The notes below the pieces were generated by a model. That model had not been told where the DNA came from and made no database searches. It worked only from the letters and a program-made list of their open reading frames with translations. The translations under genes were made by a program, and so were the position numbers. A DNA stretch of 60,064 bases from Whalleya microplaca (taxonomy: Eukaryota; Ascomycota; Sordariomycetes; Xylariales; Xylariaceae): contig MU385804.1 of the NCBI GenBank assembly GCA_022497155.1, positions 1 through 60,064 of the forward strand. Direction: 5' to 3'. Shown here piece after piece: positions 32,058-44,225 of the stretch (the first letter of the stretch is position 1; the number at the start of each line of letters is the position of its first letter).

Positions 32058-34558
32058 ATGGACGAATTCTCCGACGATGACTTCGACGCGCTCAACGCCA
32101 ACGCCCTGCAGGAGCTCGAGACTAACGCTATACAATCCACCCAGGCCCAGAGGAAGTACGAGCCCTCGCAACACGAGTCAAACTACGGCCTCGAGGATGA
32201 CGACCTCGACGACACTGTTGTGCAGGATGAGCTGCGTGTGAAGTCCGTCTTGCCGCCCGAGAAGACAGTCCAGCCGTCGTCATCTTCGTCGACGTCGAGG
32301 CTAGTTCCCAAACACGATATTACTACGACTACTACGACTACTGCTGGTGCTGCTGGTGCTGGTGCTGGTGCTGGTGCTGGTGCTGCTGCCGCTCCGACAT
32401 GGGGCCAGCCGCCTATACCAGCGAACCACTTCCGCCCACAGCCCATCGCTTCTACCTCGGGACAGCCGGTAGTGTTGCCCCCTCCCGCAAGCTCTCGGTC
32501 GTCTCAACAACTTCCTTCTCGCGGCCCGCCTCTTCCCTACAGCCAGTTCCGGCCTCCGCTTCTCTTGCCTCGACCGGTCCCCCCACTTCCTTCAAGATAC
32601 CAACCTTCCCAGGCCCCGAGACAGAATGCACCTCCGACCCACGAGATCGCCACCCTGCAAGCCCAGATCCTAGATTTGAAGGCGAGACTGACCACCAAGG
32701 ACGGCGAGATCGGCATCGTTCGGAACAGACTAGAGAAATCGCGCGAGGACCACGAACGTGAACTGCAGACCCTGAGGAAACACACTGCCGAGCAACTAGC
32801 AAAACATGAGAGGGAAGTTGAGGCTGCCAAGGCCGCTCAACAGAGTGCCGCTACCGAGCTGGAGTTCACGAGGAGAGACCTCAAGGAGGAGCTCACCCGT
32901 GCCAAACGCAGAGATGGACCGGCCACGCCCAGGAAGAACGCCGGCCCCAAGTCTTGGGGTGTCGCCGACGGGTTCGAAGATGTCGAGATGGCCGGCAGTC
33001 CCAGTAGAGGGCAACGCGGGAAGAACGCGGGTGCCGTGGCTAGTGCCATGGCCGAGCCTCTGGCGAGGGGTCCGAGGACTCCGACCAAGGGGAAGCGAAA
33101 ACGCCCGGCCGCTGATAGTCCCGTCATGGCACTCGAGATCCATTCGGAAGACGTGGTCATGCTCGACGACGCGGCCGCGACGGACCAGAACAGCACCGGC
33201 GGACAGCAGCAGGTCGGTGCGGTCTCGAAGGTTGCCTCTTTTGATGTACGGCTCAATAGATTCTTAACACTACTAATTGATTTGCTACTGACACATACAC
33301 AATAGTATCTGAAGGTGATACTCAACCACAGCGCTGCCCATGGCCGTCCCCTAGCATTCGAGTACCTAGCTAGCTTTGCCCTCCCCTCTCGACCTACAGA
33401 AAGTCTTGCCTCGATCCTCTTCCATAAGCTGGCAGTCGCCGGGGACCCCAACGACCCGATACGCTTACCGATAGAGTTTTGCGAGCAAGTGATCCAGCTG
33501 TGGGACAGCTGCCGTAAAGAATCATGCGTGAGTAGTTTCCTGCGGGTACGTAGATAAATAGTGTTAGGCTGACTAGGAAAGTATAGCTCGCGCCTATAAC
33601 AGAGCTAGTTTCCTTGCTGTCCTTCACGCTCCAGCTGCATACTGTTGCTGTCGCTCCGTATATCACACCGTCGTTGATCCCGGTCGCCATGGATGCGTGC
33701 TACGAGGTCTCAATTCCTCGGTTCTACAACCCAAACCCGGGTGACCCAACGGACGAAAGCTACAAAAATTTTAGCGCGCATATCTCGAGCACCGAGATAC
33801 TCTCCCTCATGTATCTCGCGGCCACGGGCTGCGCCACGTCACCTCCCGTCGGCGCCGGTCTGACGTCGCCGGCCGCCGACTTTTGGAGTCTAGTCCATGT
33901 GGAGTTCGTGCTCATGCTACTCAGTCAGAAGCAGCCGGTCGAAGACTTTCTGGCCATCCTGCGGTTGCTACGTACATCCGTGTTTCCCGACAGCATCGGG
34001 CCCATCAGCCCGAGCAAGTCGGCGGAAGTGGTGGCCTACATTGTGATCGAGCGGCTCTCGTGGCATCTCACCGACCTGCCGCGATGGGACGTCGGCCAGT
34101 TCCAACTACGAGCCATACGCAAAGCGGTACTGCAGACGTTGGCGGCGTTTGCTCGTTCTTCCTTTGGACTTGCACAACTCGCCATCAGCGACTATGCCAT
34201 CCCACGCCTAGTCACTCTCCTTTCGTCTTGTATCGACGAGCTCTACGACGGAGACATGCAGTACAGACCTCGGCAGGAGCACGATGATTCGTCGGGGGTC
34301 CTGCAGACACTCGCAGCAACGACGGTGCAGTTGCTGCATATGATCATCACCAACCCGGTGACGGCCGACCTGACGGATGTGTCGGGCAAGCTGGCCAAAA
34401 ACGTTGGAGGTTCGCAGAAGTACCTGTTAAGCCTGGGGAGGTTGAATTTCTCGGAGGACTTGGTGTCGGAAGAGACGGCCGAGTTAGCGCATGAATTGCT
34501 GGAATTGGCTGCCACGTCAGAAGAAGGCGAGGAACTGGGGGCCTTCTTTGGCGCATGA
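32058..34558 (+). CDS. ATRIP/Rad26/UvsD DNA-damage checkpoint protein
   Basis: There are three exons, 32058-33245, 33306-33527 and 33605-34558 (787 aa); introns are 60 and 77 bp, both phase 0. It is the partner of the ATR/Mec1 kinase, recruiting it to RPA-coated single-stranded DNA in the nucleus. The N-terminus MDEFSDDDFDALNANALQEL is the acidic recruitment motif seen in UvsD/Rad26/ATRIP. Residues 60-190 are low complexity, with an Ala-Gly run coded by a GCTGGT microsatellite at about 32341-32392. Residues ~196-285 form a coiled coil (IATLQAQILDLKARL to DLKEELTRAKRR), expected for dimerisation. GKRKRPAAD (about residue 348) is a likely nuclear signal. The C-terminal half is helical-repeat-like (LKVILNHSAAHGRPLAFEYL and after), the kinase-binding part. 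The ATG follows GTCGCC in a good context. Confidence 0.88.
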
Positions 34559-36195
34559 GCATCTTGGGGGCACGTCAAATGGACGGGAATGACTAAGTAC
34601 CTAAAGGTGCGGACAAGTCAGGCCGAGAACATTGTCATGCCTCCGGGTCTTGCTGACACCTAAGATATGTATGCTTGTATGTCTGGAAACGATCTAACGT
34701 TATGTATGTTGTCTTGGATGTTGGGACTGTGCGACTGTACGTACGCGGAGACCGAGTCTATCGAACTTCCTTTCGGTGACCTTTCAGGGAGGTTTATTGC
34801 TTACTTGTAGACAAAGGGTGAATAAACTACCTATATACCTGGGGCTTATTATATCAGTTCAGGTCGGTGTAGGGGTACATGTATTTGCTTCCAATTTCGG
34901 GTGACATGTGAAAGCTGCCCAGGTTTACCTTATGTATCAAGCCACGCGATGATAAGATAAAGGCCATACATAGCCCCAGTCTAAGCCACACTTTGACGTC
35001 GTCAGCCCGTCAGCCCGTCAGCCCGGGACAATTGCATCTCACCCATTGATGTCTCGCATTGATGATTCTCCTACCTACGGTACAACGCCGCTGACTTTTT
35101 TTTTTTTCTACGCCTCGTCCAATCAGGAAGCGGAAAGCTGCGATTCCATTACTACATACCTAGGTACTTAATTAAGTACATACCAGCAAACATCTGGCCC
35201 AGTGGCAAGGGACCCGAAACATAACCAGATACAACATACCTACATAGAATGTCGTCCCCTCGTGTACAGATTATAACTACTTCTTTACATATTATTAGTT
35301 TTTCACTGTCTAGTAACTACTGATATCAGCATATTTTGTTCTACGTACTCCCCTTCTCCCGAGGTCCCTGGCACCCCACCGTCGGGCTCTGACAATTCAT
35401 TTATTCCGTCTCCATTAGTCTCTCCATCAGTCCACGATCGGCAGCACAACTGCTTGCCGCCGCCGCCGCTACTACGTATGCGTACATATATATATGTACT
35501 GTTACTGCACAGCTCCACTTCCCCAACTCTTCATCTATGTACGTACATATGTAGGTAGCTGTCTGTCTTATTATTATTATTATTAGCTGGCCTGTCTACC
35601 TTTGGTCTACCTTATTATAGCTGCTTAGGTACCCAACGCAGTTGGCACATGCGTGTGCAGTTCCTACGAGAATCGTTCCTCCTACTACTACCTTCACATA
35701 CATACATACATACGTTCATACATTCATACACGTACTCCGTACGCATGCGGAATACCTGAGCGCGCCAGCCAAGCAACCAAGCAGCCAAGCCAAGCCAGCC
35801 CGTCCTCACCCCCCCCGGACGACTGCCCGAGTGCCCCGGTCGAGCCGCACACCTCCTGCTGCCCGGCTTGTCCTACCTTATCAATAATATTTTATTATTC
35901 CGCACATCTAAAATCCACGTCGCGTCAAGCCCGACTTATCGATTGATTGAACTACCTACCTACACTGCATTGCCTGCCTGGCCTGAGTTGTACCCGCAGC
36001 CGCAGCCGCAATCGCAGCAGCAGTAGACAAAGCCGCTCTCTCTCTCTCTCTCTCTCTCGATCGCTTTAGCCCTCCTACTCGAGACACACACACACACACA
36101 CACACATACACACGCGCGCGCGCGAACACACCCAAAAGGCACACACACAAAAGCACACGCTCATATACGTAACTTATATCTACAGCCTCGACACC
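34559..36195. other. Intergenic region between ATRIP and Cds1
   Basis: About 1.6 kb without a supported gene. It has three copies of GTCAGCCC (35000-35023), a T-run (35096-35107), (TTA)n at 35568-35586, an ACATAC/ACGTTCATAC series (35695-35730) and, close to Cds1, (CT)n and (AC)n tracts. Palindromic TAGGTA words recur. Confidence 0.6.
36036..36125 (+). repeat. CT, AC and CG dinucleotide tracts in the Cds1 leader
   Basis: A (CT)n run at 36036-36059, an (AC)n run at 36083-36105 and a CGCGCG run at 36113-36122 follow each other 70-160 bp before the Cds1 start. CT-rich leaders are usual for highly expressed fungal genes; the tracts should vary in length between strains. Confidence 0.85.
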
Positions 36196-37777
36196 ATGAC
36201 GAAACCGCGTCGCGGCGTCCGGTTCCCAAGTCGAAGTCTCAATGGGGAAGGGAGGAGGCCAAGCTTTAGTGAAGTGAGCGAAGATGGCTCAGGATCGCCT
36301 CTCAAGACAAAGAACTCGCCGCACCTTGATGGCATTATCGAAGTACGTGCCCATAATATACATACATGCCGTCGTCCACGCTAGATTCCTCGTCCAGACT
36401 GGCTCACTCGCTCTCCGGCGTTCCGCCCAGTCCCATCATCCCGTCTTCCCTTCCGTGCAAAGAGTCGAGTAGCTGACATGGCCTATTGGACAGAAACCAC
36501 CGGTGCAGTCCGACTACGAGAAAAAGAAGGCCAACTTCATCACCCGAGCGTTCTGGACCTTCGTCATGATCGGCCTGTTTTTCGCCGCCCTGTTCTCGGG
36601 CCATATCTACATCATCGCCTGCATAACCGCCGTCCAGATCGTCTCTTTCAAAGAGGTCATCGCCATAGCCAGCGTCCCCTCCCGAGCCCGACAGCTACGG
36701 CCGACCAAAAGCCTCAACTGGTACTGGCTTGCCACCACCATGTACTTCCTATACGGCGAGACCGTCATCTACTACTTCAAGCATATCGTTCTGGTCGACA
36801 AGGTCCTGCTGCCGCTCGCCACGCACCACCGCTTCATCAGCTTTGTTCTGTACGTGATCGGCTTCGTCTTCTTCGTCGCCAACCTCAAGGCCGGCCATCT
36901 CAAGTTCCAGTTCACCAATTTCGCCTGGACGCACATGGCCCTGTACCTGATCGTCGTGCAGGCCCACTTCGTCATGAACAACGTCTTCGAGGGCATGATC
37001 TGGTTCTTCTTGCCTGCCTCGCTCGTCATCTGCAACGACATCTTCGCCTACGTCTGCGGCATCACCTTCGGCCGCACCCAGCTGATCAAGCTCTCGCCCA
37101 AGAAGACGGTCGAGGGTTTCATCGGCGCTTGGGTCTGTACCATCGGCTGGGGCGTCCTCCTGGCCAACATCTTGATGCGCTCCAAGTACTTCATCTGCCC
37201 CGTCAACGACCTGGGCGCCACCATCTTCACCGGTCTCCAGTGCGATCCGAACCCCGTCTTCCTTCCGCACACCTACACCCTGCCTCAGCTCTTCTTCCTT
37301 CCCGAGGGAACCGGATTTTCGTTTACCACGGAGCCGATGCAATTCCACTCCATCGTCTTGGCCACCTTCGCTTCCCTGATCGCGCCCTTCGGCGGTTTCT
37401 TCGCCTCTGGCCTCAAGCGGACCTTCAAGATCAAGGACTTCGGCGACTCGATTCCGGGCCACGGTGGCATGACGGACAGGATGGACTGCCAGTTCATCAT
37501 GGGATTCTTCGCTTTCATCTACTACCAGACCTTCATCGCCCAGCACAAGGTCAACTTTGGCAATGTCATGGAGCTAGCCATCACGGGGTTGAGCGTAGAT
37601 GAGCAGGTTGATCTGGTCAAGGGCATGAGTAGGTATCTGGAGAACCAGGGAGCCTGGGGTCCAGAGGTAAGCTTTCCTCCTCGCCCAAAACTGTCAGAAT
37701 TGGCTTTGTTAACGACATTTTCTCCCCACCCCTAGGTCACCGCATGCCTCGAGAAGGCCTTGCCAGCGCGCCGGTAG
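36196..37777 (+). CDS. CDS1: CDP-diacylglycerol synthase (phosphatidate cytidylyltransferase)
   Basis: There are three exons, 36196-36342, 36494-37666 and 37736-37777 (453 aa, the normal size for fungal Cds1). Intron 1 is 151 bp with a GTACGT donor and TAGCTGAC branch site; intron 2 is 69 bp and leaves a last exon of 13 residues. The enzyme makes CDP-diacylglycerol from CTP and phosphatidate in the ER membrane, feeding synthesis of phosphatidylinositol and other phospholipids. Many hydrophobic helices span residues ~65-345. The signature LKRTFKIKDFGDSIPGHGG followed by MTDRMD (about residues 356-380) matches the CTP-transferase family pattern with its metal-binding Asp residues. The N-terminal ~55 residues are hydrophilic and Ser-rich, with possible phosphosites. 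It is a conserved single-copy housekeeping gene. Confidence 0.93.
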
Positions 37778-40700
37778 GAACGGTTGGGGTATTCATTATG
37801 GTGAGCCACGAAACAAGCGCGACATGAAATGCGCGTATGTATGGACGTGTAGCCACTTTCGTTAAGCGGGGGAGTGGCCGGTTACTTACGAATTAATGAT
37901 GAGGTTCGGGCCTGGTTGGCCCATGACGGCAAAAACAATACCTCGTGGGTCGGCCGGTTCTGAAAACGCAAAAAGGGACCGTTTCTGGCGTGTCTTTATC
38001 TGGACGGACCCGGTAGCAGGAGACGGAAGACGAAACGGCCTCGCATGTGCTTTCTTAGGTGTCATTGGCCATGTGTCTCTGTACGTGTAATCATACCCCT
38101 TGTTAGATAGGTAGCTTTACACGGCTGGCATTCGTCTGTCCCATGAAGATAGGACTCGACAAGACCAATATCGAGTCATACATTCGACTTATCGTCTTGG
38201 ACCCCCTCTGCCCTGCCTAATCCGTTTGTTCTGGTATGGTGTTTGCCACAATACTTAGGTAGCCACCAAGATTTTTCGATGCATTGTCGGTCTCTTTGAT
38301 CTCAAGCTCGCGCCATTTGCAGTGCTAGATGTGAAGAAGTGCTAAGCCGTATCTGCTATAGGTATACTTCGGCACCTGGGTAAGAAGACATGAACACCCA
38401 TTACGACGGCAGAACGACGCCGTTGACCTATGCATAAGTTTGTGGGACGTATATCCAATGCCTTCTCCTGAAGGTTGTTGGGACACTTGATGAAGCCTAG
38501 GGTGCATGATGATGCAGGTAGACTGTAGCTGGGTTCGCTCCTGGGGTCGAGAAACGCGGATAGGTAGATGGTGCTGTACGACATCTGACGACCGCTTCCT
38601 ATGGCTTGGAGGGAAAAGAAACTATAGCAAGGCCGGCGGGTGGAAATGGGGTCGCACTGAGATGTGTTTTATGTTATATCATGCAACGCTGCATGACCCG
38701 AACATGTGCATCTAAAACACATGATGTTTAGAGGGTTACGATAACATGTACTGTTTAGCCTCTTCGGTCAGAGACGGAATCGCGTCCGGCGCTATATCGC
38801 GGAGTCTTCTTAGACTTGTGTTTGCATCGTGGAAGTTTTTGGTCGTATGTAGATGTCCAGGTATTCTAGTTCCAACTGGTAGGCCACGCCTTGATATTTG
38901 TGATGGCTTTGCGTTAGATGCGTACGCCCTTGGTACATAAATTATGTTCATACCGCTTTCATGGGGAATCTTTCATCATAAATAGGCATTCGAACCTCGT
39001 GTCTTTCAATTACCCTCATTACTGCCCCTATAGTTGTAGATACTCGCCATATCAGCCATCATCGAATCATGCACATAGGCTTCTTGTTTTCCACCTTTGG
39101 ACTTGCGTTACTACCTAGAACAGGTATCGACATTATCTTTTACCAGTAGTATCAACGGTGTTAGCATATCACCTTCGTTTGACTTGTTGAAATACAGGGT
39201 TAATGGGACTTGGATTGACTTAAGGTTTAGCTATTTCAGGGAGTGGCAGATGGCCTGTTATAGACAAAATGCTACCATGTGCCTTATATTGTCCCAGTCC
39301 TTGACTCGATTCAACATGACTATTACTGTAGATATCGAAGGCTACAGCAGGGTGTCCCTAGATTTACAGAGTCGAAACGGCATGCAAGCAGTTGCTGTGG
39401 TAGGACGACATAGACGTCTAACCTAGTGACTGCATACTTTTCATGGTCTGTCGACCCCCCTTTATCTCTAGTCCAACAAACAGGCGGCAGATCGAGCAGG
39501 ACGTGCACGCCGGTTATCTTGGAGTATGGTACCATTGCTAGGGGTGGTCCACTGCTCGGAATTTAGGCGATATCTCAAACCAAAACAGCATTTGCTTAGA
39601 CCGGCCTGGAATAATAAGGTATGGGTACGGCCGCGGAGCGGGCAGGCGGGCTAGCCCACGCAGTGATCACCGTGGCATTGTCGAAAAATTCATCTAGTAC
39701 GACACAACGATTTTCTACCCACATCCTCTCATTAGTAGCGATCGCGATATTGGTTTCTTCCGCACGTCGTGGAACGGTCGATGCGTAGCTGATTCATATG
39801 TCCTTAAAGCATACATATAGGGGGGTCCCGAGATGATCTCTTAATGGTACTACCTTTCTAAGCACCGAGTGCCCTTGTATGCGCCACAATATAGATGGGC
39901 TTTCCCCATGGTACACCCTACGTAAAACGGATCGCGGTGCGGATAGCTAGATGCGTCGTGGGGATTTCCACGCGGATGGGACGTGTGGTGGGTAATACCA
40001 CGACACAGAACATGCATGCACTCCCGAGGTGGCATTCTGATTAGCCAGGACGATCACGCAGACGGTCGAATCTGCCTTGCTCGGACCACAGATATATGAC
40101 CAACTAGGAATCCTAGGTTCATCGCTTATGGCTTCCACTTCAGATGACAATTCCTTTTCTCCAGTGTTAGGACCCCAACAGGTATTCTTATGCGTCTAAT
40201 AATAATGTGCACCATCAGTGCTAGTATGACTTCTCGGCAATGTACAAAGTAGGCTGGAAAGATTCTAGCCGTGTCGATTTGCGCGCAGGCGTTTAAATGC
40301 AGAAGATCGACTGGTATGCATGCAGCTTGGTGACAAGAGAGTCGATCAACCAGTCAGCCAGTCATCCAGCCAGCCAGCCAACTAGCACAATCTTGTCCTA
40401 CCGTACCCGACGCCTCTGAACGGATTGTCGCCGCCAACTTCGGATGGAAGCAATGCAGGTCGGATAGCAGCATAGAGTACCGGTGACCTTGTCGATAGCC
40501 GGTAGCCCTCTCGAAGCCTCTAATGTTTAGTCAGATACGTAGGGCTGCGCTCTTATCGCCGATCACCAAAGCGATCCGATCTGAGTAGTAGGCCGTTACG
40601 GGGTCGAAGGTGTCTGGGTGTTGGTGGTGAGGATGCTTAAATTATTACCAATGCACCAACCAACAGGAGATGGGGTGAACTAGGTGCTGATAAGGCCACT

Positions 40701-41888
40701 TTCCGTTGAACCAACAATACATGAGTATCCGCCTTTCATGTTCTCTCCGATAGAACCGCATTACTGCATTGGGCACAGCATTCGAGTTCGAAAACGAGAT
40801 GCCGGGTTTAAAAGGCGGCCTTAGCCGGATCATCGGAATGACTTCATACTACGTATAGTAGGCTTTATTAAAGACTCTGACCCAGGCTATTGGTATAGGC
40901 ATTTGCTTAGATTCGGTTGTTTGACCGTAAAGGATTGTATAAAGTCCTAAATACCTACCAATGGAAGCGCATCCCCAGCCAGGCGACTATACCGAGAATG
41001 TGGTTTTCGGGTCAGGCTCCTGTCCTTCCCGGAGTTCCTCTTCCCATGCTATGGGGTTACACTGCTGAGACATTGATGGGCGATGTTCTGCGTCACGTTA
41101 GCCTGAACAGCCACTGTCTAGACATCCTGGCAGGGCACAATATCCGGGCGCATTATACCTATCTAGTCAAATCGCGTGACAGGATTTCAGCCACAGTACA
41201 ATAATCGCTTAGGAGCATAAACTGTGATGAACTGTCATCTATACGAAGGCGTGCACCACGGTCGGGCATGATCCCCTTCTTGTGATGGGGATGCGAGTGA
41301 CTCTACCTTGATCACTTGGTGGGGAATCCGGTCGGGCGGTTATCTGCGAATCACAAGGCACGCGCGGTCCGCCGAAGGACATGGTTTATTTGATAAAATT
41401 CCAAGGCCCCATTCCATCGTTGGGCCAGGGTGACGCGGGTTGCGATTGGATACCGTTTAGACGGTAGAAGATCTGACTGGTTGGTTGTAGCAGACTATAT
41501 ACCATAAGTGTGGGGATCTAGTATGGAAATGCTCTCGGACAGCTATTGAAGCTTGTTGCACGTCTCTTGCGAATGATATGCGAGCCTCGGAGCCGCAGTC
41601 GTCACGATGAGGACCAAGCTGTCAACTAGTGTCTTGGACTGGTGGTTAGACGAACGGCATGGCAGCGAGGCATGTGCTCAAACCGACAGATGACACCTCT
41701 ACCTGAATGACAGAGAGGGTGCAGGGGGTCCAGACTTTGTCTGGGATCCTTTCGTGTTAGGTATACTTTATCTACCATGAACTCATTCCCCACGAGACAC
41801 ATATATAACCGGTCTTACACTTATGCTCTGCTGCTAGCAACTGTATTTCTAACACAATTGTTTCGAGCTCCCTGTGACATACAACAAT
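37778..41888. other. Long intergenic region, 4.1 kb
   Basis: No gene is supported. Frames of 60-110 codons occur on both strands but none shows a domain, a signal peptide with body, or neighbouring exons. It contains the second copy of a ~31-bp dispersed sequence (39186-39216), a CAGCCAGC-type run at 40351-40380, and otherwise ordinary DNA of about 45-50% GC. A decayed gene cannot be excluded. Confidence 0.55.
39186..39216 (+). repeat. Short dispersed sequence shared with 18023-18053
   Basis: TGTTGAAATACAGGGTTAAT is identical at both sites and is followed by GGGACTTGGATT here and GAGACTTAGATT there. A GGTGTTRGC word lies upstream of both. The two differences are G/A transitions. Confidence 0.6.
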
Positions 41889-43228
41889 ATGGCAGTTGGT
41901 ATTCAGTCCAGAGTCAAGTCTTTCTTTCGCACAAAGTTGGACAAGAGACGAAGGACGAGCAACACGCCGCTAGAATACGAAAGCGAGAAGAAAAGAACGG
42001 CATCAAACCCGACCCCTGACTCTGAACTCGCAACGGTCTACCACCAGCTTGACAGCCTCTTCTTCCGCCTTCCCATCGAGCTAAGAAAGATAATATATGG
42101 TCTTGTCTGGGTGGGCGACTACGATCACATGTACCACGTACCTAACGGGCGTCATATTCACTTCCACGATGGCCACTGGGTCAACATGCGGTGTGTCATT
42201 TATCCGGAGGACGAAGAGCTAGGATTCGTCCAGAAGAATAGTGTGTCGATCCCAGTACTTCCAGCACCCGTTATTGTAGAAAATGGGTGCTCGTAAAGAG
42301 CTTGGCTATCTGGCTCGAAGCGTTATCAAGGAGCCCTCCGTACATGCATTTGCTAACGACGATTCTTGCTCAGTGGACATGATATACGATTCAGGGAAAG
42401 GAGACTTGGTAATGTGGCAGAGAAGACTGTCATCTACTTGGGGCAGTCGTCACTGGAGATGTGAAGAGAGGATACAGTATGGGAGACAAACTTCGGTAGA
42501 CCGCACCAACTTTGCATCCATGATGCTAGTCTGCAAGCGAATGTGAGTCCTCCTTTCTACCTGCTGTGAGACTGTATCGCCACATAGCCCGTTGGAGAAA
42601 TTCGTGTAATAAGCTGACCTACTTGACCTTTAGGTACCCCGAAGTCGTAGAGTCGATATTCGAGTCACACCAGTTCTTATTTAATGACCTTTTCTCAACA
42701 CACAGGTTCCTTGTGTATCAACCTTCGCCATTCGTATCCCACATTCGCCATCTAGATGTGACCCTTAACCTCCCCTTCCACGAATATGCACCGTTCATCA
42801 CCAACACTCAGCGGGGTCGAGTTAGAGAAATATGGATGGCTTTAGAACGACTAACATGTCTTCACAACCTACGCATCTCCCTTGACATATACGATCGCGG
42901 GCCCTGGCGCAAGTTACCTGAACGCGACCTCACGGAGCTGCTCTTAAATCTCAAGGTGTTGAATAATTTCACGCTTGAGCTACCGCCACCGTTGCCCATA
43001 AAGACGCATGTTTCAAACATGCAGAATATTCATGCACACGAGCAAACGCCGTTCCAGATCGTCCGACGCCCGTCCCTCAGGTATTGGCAATTCAATCCAG
43101 GTGAGGTGGAACGGTTCACATGGGAGATGCACACCAAGGGTCAACAGAGCCACTGTTTCATTACCTTGGCTAAGGACGCGAGGCATATACCGAATCCGTA
43201 TCTGTTTGATTTCTCCGAGCGGCGATAA
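41889..43228 (+). pseudogene. F-box-like/DUF7730-like protein, probably frameshifted
   Basis: The first part (41889-42295) encodes a basic N-terminus and then SLFFRLPIELRKIIYGLVW, the LPxELRxxIY opening of fungal F-box-like/DUF7730 proteins. Near 42279-42292 the frame changes by one base with no convincing intron: the first frame ends at a TAA a few codons later, while GARKELGYLARSVIKE continues in the next frame. Loss of one base in AAAATGGGTGC would join them, so a one-base insertion is likely, or an assembly error. The second part is 42283-42542, then a 91-bp intron (GTGAGT...CTGAC...TTTAG), then 42634-43228. The C-terminal half is mostly helical, with hydrophobic repeats. The function is unknown. 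A decayed relative lies 1 kb downstream. Confidence 0.6.
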
Positions 43229-44225
43229 GCGCGTGTTGCCCAGAGCTGGCGTAGGAATGCGGCGCAGCCGCAGAATGCCAGTATCACATGGCAGCATGGT
43301 CTTTGACACATGAAAGCAAGATATTCGGAAGCTCCATATGCGTGTTAGTCCGCTCATATGCAATATCTATTTCTTCTCATTCCGTATGCGATTCGTGATC
43401 AGCATACCATCCAGCTGTGCAATGTTGTCCCCCATCTGATCTGCTAGTTGCTGCATCGCAATCCGTCACCGTGACATCGGGGCGACTCAAGCTGACCAAC
43501 AAGTGTGGTGACACAACAGCCAACAACTGTCAGGTAGGTAGTCTAAGAGCAGTTCACAACGCCGCCTCGGATGCAAAGCAATATTTCTGTGTTTGGTGCG
43601 CACTATCCACTCAGCGTTGCATTCTTGCAGTGGCGCAAGATGATTAGGTGGAGGTTACATCTGACAAGGCATCCAGCTACGCAGTACCAGCGCGGTTAAG
43701 CTGCATGATCCTTCGGGTTGCGCGCCAATTAGCGAGCCGCCGGCTCCCGGCATTAGAATGTTCATCCTCCTATAACCCGGTTGTCACGATAATAGGGGCA
43801 TTAAAGATCTCGTTTAAGCCTATGGATCTCGGAGCAATATTGTAACTAGAAGATCCTTCGGATCTTAGATCTTTATACGATTTTTACTAGAGTGATTACG
43901 GCAGTACCTAAATGATCATTGCACACACTGTAACTGTGATACCGCTCATTGCTCATTCTACCTAGGTGCCCTGCTGGTATGTTGGCGAGTACTGTCCATT
44001 AATGAGCGGAGACTTCAACTACCTAGTAGAATCAAGTTCGTTCTTTTCTGGATGACGGAAGCGCAGAAGTGGTATTTGGCGCGCAATTTCATCTTACCCA
44101 CCAGGTGGGTATGTGCCTACATATAGACATATTAAAGGAAGATAAATAGCACGAGGATAAAATTGCGAACTACGCAACAGGAACCCTAAGCTACCGGAAT
44201 GCCCATGCAGACGACCTCATCAGTC
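43229..44225. other. Intergenic region between the two related genes
   Basis: About 1 kb without a supported gene. Two short plus-strand frames (43417-43647 and 43648-43845) have no recognisable domain. AGAAGATCCTTCGGATCTTAGATC (about 43849-43872) contains a small palindrome. Confidence 0.5.

Noticed and set aside
36749..37546. 265-codon minus-strand frame opposite Cds1
   Set aside because: Its acidic, repetitive translation results from high third-position GC of the opposite strand; it has no independent support.
36478..37602. 374-codon plus-strand frame overlapping Cds1
   Set aside because: It is a shadow of the real Cds1 exon in another frame: His/Arg/Pro-rich translation with no domain, while the overlapping frame is a clear CDP-diacylglycerol synthase.
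39850..40150. Minus-strand frames hinting at a HET-type protein
   Set aside because: The resemblance is a few residues only, with stops and no continuing exons.
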